From Flavobacterium psychrophilum (GTDB taxonomy: Bacteria; Bacteroidota; Bacteroidia; Flavobacteriales; Flavobacteriaceae), in contig CAMCBB010000087.1 of the NCBI GenBank assembly GCA_945872875.1, positions 1 to 7,231 of the forward strand: a stretch of 7,231 bases of DNA. The letters run 5' to 3'. Under the pieces are notes generated by a model. That model was given only the letters and a program-made list of their open reading frames with translations. It was not told where the DNA came from and did no database searches. Within the stretch, counting starts at the first letter, position 1; each line of letters begins with the position of its first letter. A program made the translations under genes and the position numbers. Of this stretch, positions 5,902 to 7,231 are shown piece by piece.

Positions 5902-7231
5902 TTATTTTGTTAAATAAAGGAAACCTGTTTTAGACGAAATTATTCCATTAATATCTTTATATTTTAGAATATAATAATAGGTGCCATTTGGCAATGCATC
6001 AGGTTGACTAATGGTAACTCTACCTTCAGAATAACCTTTAAACACTCTCGAATTATTATCATAATTCGCTGTTTCAAATACTTTCACTCCCCAACGATTA
6101 TATATTTCAACTGAATTATCGGTAAAACAATCTAAACCTCTAATATAAAAATAATCATTATTTCCGTCATTATTTGGTGTTACTGCATTAAATACTTCAA
6201 TCTGACATCCTTTTATTTCAGTAATAGTAACTGAATTACCTGAATTACTAGTACTGTCAGATAAGTCATTTACAATTATTCCAGAAGGTGCAGTTCCAAA
6301 TACAGTAGCTTGATTACTTACACTTCCGTTAATTATATCTTGATCTGTAAGAGCATAAGTAGCACTAAAAGAAGTAGAGTCAAAATTTCCAACTCCTAAT
6401 GAAATTGGACCGCCAGTAACTAAAATACCCGGAAGTGGATCACTCAAGGTAATATTTGTTAACGGAACTAAACCGGTATTAGTAATCACAAAAGTATAAA
6501 TTATATTTTCACCAACTTGTGCAATTCCATCTTGATTTATATCATCAAGTTGTGCAGTTTTAATTAATGCTATACTAGAACAATTAATATTATTAACTGG
6601 GTTAATAACAACTGGTAAAGTTATCGGCGATAAACATCCATTAATAGCGGAAGAAATCGTATAACTTCCAGCTGGAGCTGTAACTGTACCTGCTAAAATT
6701 GTCACACCTATTGATGGTGTTACGGTATAAGTATAAGTTGCATTATAATTCGTTATTGTAAAACTTCCTGTTGATACATTACATGTTGGTTGGGTAACCG
6801 AACTAATTGTTGGTATCACTAATGTTGAAGGTTGTGCATTTACAATTACAGTTGGTGAAGCTTGTGAAACACAAGACCCAATTGAAGCGGTGATTGTATA
6901 ACTACCTGCTGGTGCAGTGATAGTACTTCCTAATATGTTAACTCCATTTGATGGTGTTACGGTATAAGTATAAGTTGCATTATAATTGGTTATTGTAAAA
7001 CTTCCTGTTGATACATTACATGTTGGTTGGGTAACTAAACTTAGTAATGGTGTAGCGAATATAGGACAAGGTACACTTATTATAACACTTGCTGTTGCAC
7101 AAACTGTACCTTGACAAACTTGATAAACTATGGTTACTGTATTTCCTGATTCACTAGCTAATGGGGTATAACTCATGATTCCAGTAATTGGATCAAAAGT
7201 TACTACTCCGCCTGCTGTTCCTCCTGGAGCT
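5902..7231 (-). CDS. Large T9SS-exported surface adhesin, C-terminal part (5' end outside window)
   Basis: The frame is open through the window edge. The ATG at 7176 is internal, since the preceding 18 codons are in frame and protein-like, so this is a C-terminal fragment of about 442 residues. Counting from Met at 7176, an Ig-like beta module ends near 37. Two SprB-like modules follow at about 48-115 and 127-193, each starting VTQPTCNVSTGSF and each with a Cys pair 49 residues apart (53/102 and 132/181). A DUF11-type module lies at about 202-318 and contains a calcium-loop-like DINQDGIAQVGE. The C-terminal domain at 324-424 has the gliding-motility-associated (type B) signature: AVTPNNDGNNDYF, VEIYNRWGVKVFE, GTYYYILKYKD and a final GFLYLTK. 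Type B domains direct T9SS export and need a PorP/SprF partner, which is the next gene. The likely role is a cell-surface adhesin in gliding or attachment. The ligand cannot be told, and the protein may be very long. Confidence 0.9.
   Translation of the reverse strand, partial: APGGTAGGVVTFDPITGIMSYTPLASESGNTVTIVYQVCQGTVCATASVIISVPCPIFATPLLSLVTQPTCNVSTGSFTITNYNATYTYTVTPSNGVNILGSTITAPAGSYTITASIGSCVSQASPTVIVNAQPSTLVIPTISSVTQPTCNVSTGSFTITNYNATYTYTVTPSIGVTILAGTVTAPAGSYTISSAINGCLSPITLPVVINPVNNINCSSIALIKTAQLDDINQDGIAQVGENIIYTFVITNTGLVPLTNITLSDPLPGILVTGGPISLGVGNFDSTSFSATYALTDQDIINGSVSNQATVFGTAPSGIIVNDLSDSTSNSGNSVTITEIKGCQIEVFNAVTPNNDGNNDYFYIRGLDCFTDNSVEIYNRWGVKVFETANYDNNSRVFKGYSEGRVTISQPDALPNGTYYYILKYKDINGIISSKTGFLYLTK
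6711..6798 (-). repeat. 88-bp direct repeat in the adhesin, copy nearer the C-terminus
   Basis: This block matches 6948-7035 at 87 of 88 positions. The one difference, C6751 against G6988, is a synonymous Thr codon change (ACG/ACC on the coding strand). It encodes the first half of a SprB-like module, about VTQPTCNVSTGSF through TYTVTPS. The copies are 237 bp (79 codons) apart, so the frame is kept, while sequence on both sides is clearly diverged. Confidence 0.95.
6948..7035 (-). repeat. 88-bp direct repeat in the adhesin, copy nearer the N-terminus
   Basis: This is the partner of 6711-6798 with one synonymous difference, in the same reading frame and the same position of the preceding module. 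More copies may lie in the unseen upstream part of the gene. Confidence 0.95.

Noticed and set aside
6711..7035. Direct repeats as a possible CRISPR array or mobile element
   Set aside because: Both copies are in frame within an adhesin gene, spaced by one module length, with no spacer-like variety, no cas genes and no transposase or terminal repeats.
7174..7176. ATG as the start of the adhesin gene
   Set aside because: The frame continues upstream to the window edge with protein-like sequence of the same Ig-like module, and no signal peptide follows this ATG, as a T9SS substrate would need.

Overview
The window is AT-rich and every supported gene lies on the minus strand. Several features point to a gliding-type member of the Bacteroidota, most likely Flavobacterium or a close relative. 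These are a type IX secretion (T9SS) adhesin C-terminal domain, a PorP/SprF-family protein with the NPAYAGS signature, a TPR/propeller/OmpA protein, a TAnnTTTG -7 box before argS, and no recognisable Shine-Dalgarno sequences. The genus is inferred, not proven.

Layout in transcription order, from high to low coordinates. (1) 7231-5902: the C-terminal part of a large surface adhesin whose 5' end lies outside the window. It has SprB-like Ig/beta modules, a DUF11-type module and a type B T9SS sorting domain. (2) 5901-5843: a 59-nt gap with a near-perfect inverted repeat. (3) 5842-4934: a PorP/SprF-family outer-membrane protein. (4) 4920-2935: a PorE-like protein with TPRs, a beta-propeller, a carboxypeptidase-regulatory-like domain and an OmpA domain. 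(5) 2914-2883: a strong intrinsic terminator that closes this probable operon. (6) 2809-1802: a FabH-type ketoacyl-ACP synthase III, followed by its own terminator at 1792-1763. (7) 1688-1: argS, arginyl-tRNA synthetase, preceded by a good -7 box. About 30 codons of its 3' end are missing.

The first three genes form a coherent module. Adhesins with type B C-terminal domains are known to need a PorP/SprF-like partner for T9SS export or surface attachment, and the OmpA-type protein would anchor the assembly to peptidoglycan. fabH (fatty-acid initiation) and argS (translation) are housekeeping genes with separate transcription signals.

The most interesting points are the dedicated adhesin-PorP-PorE-like cassette, an 88-bp block repeated almost perfectly inside otherwise diverged adhesin modules, and the hairpin between the adhesin and its partner gene. 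No RNA genes, CRISPR arrays, insertion sequences or phage genes were seen. The longest stretch without a gene is about 125 bases.
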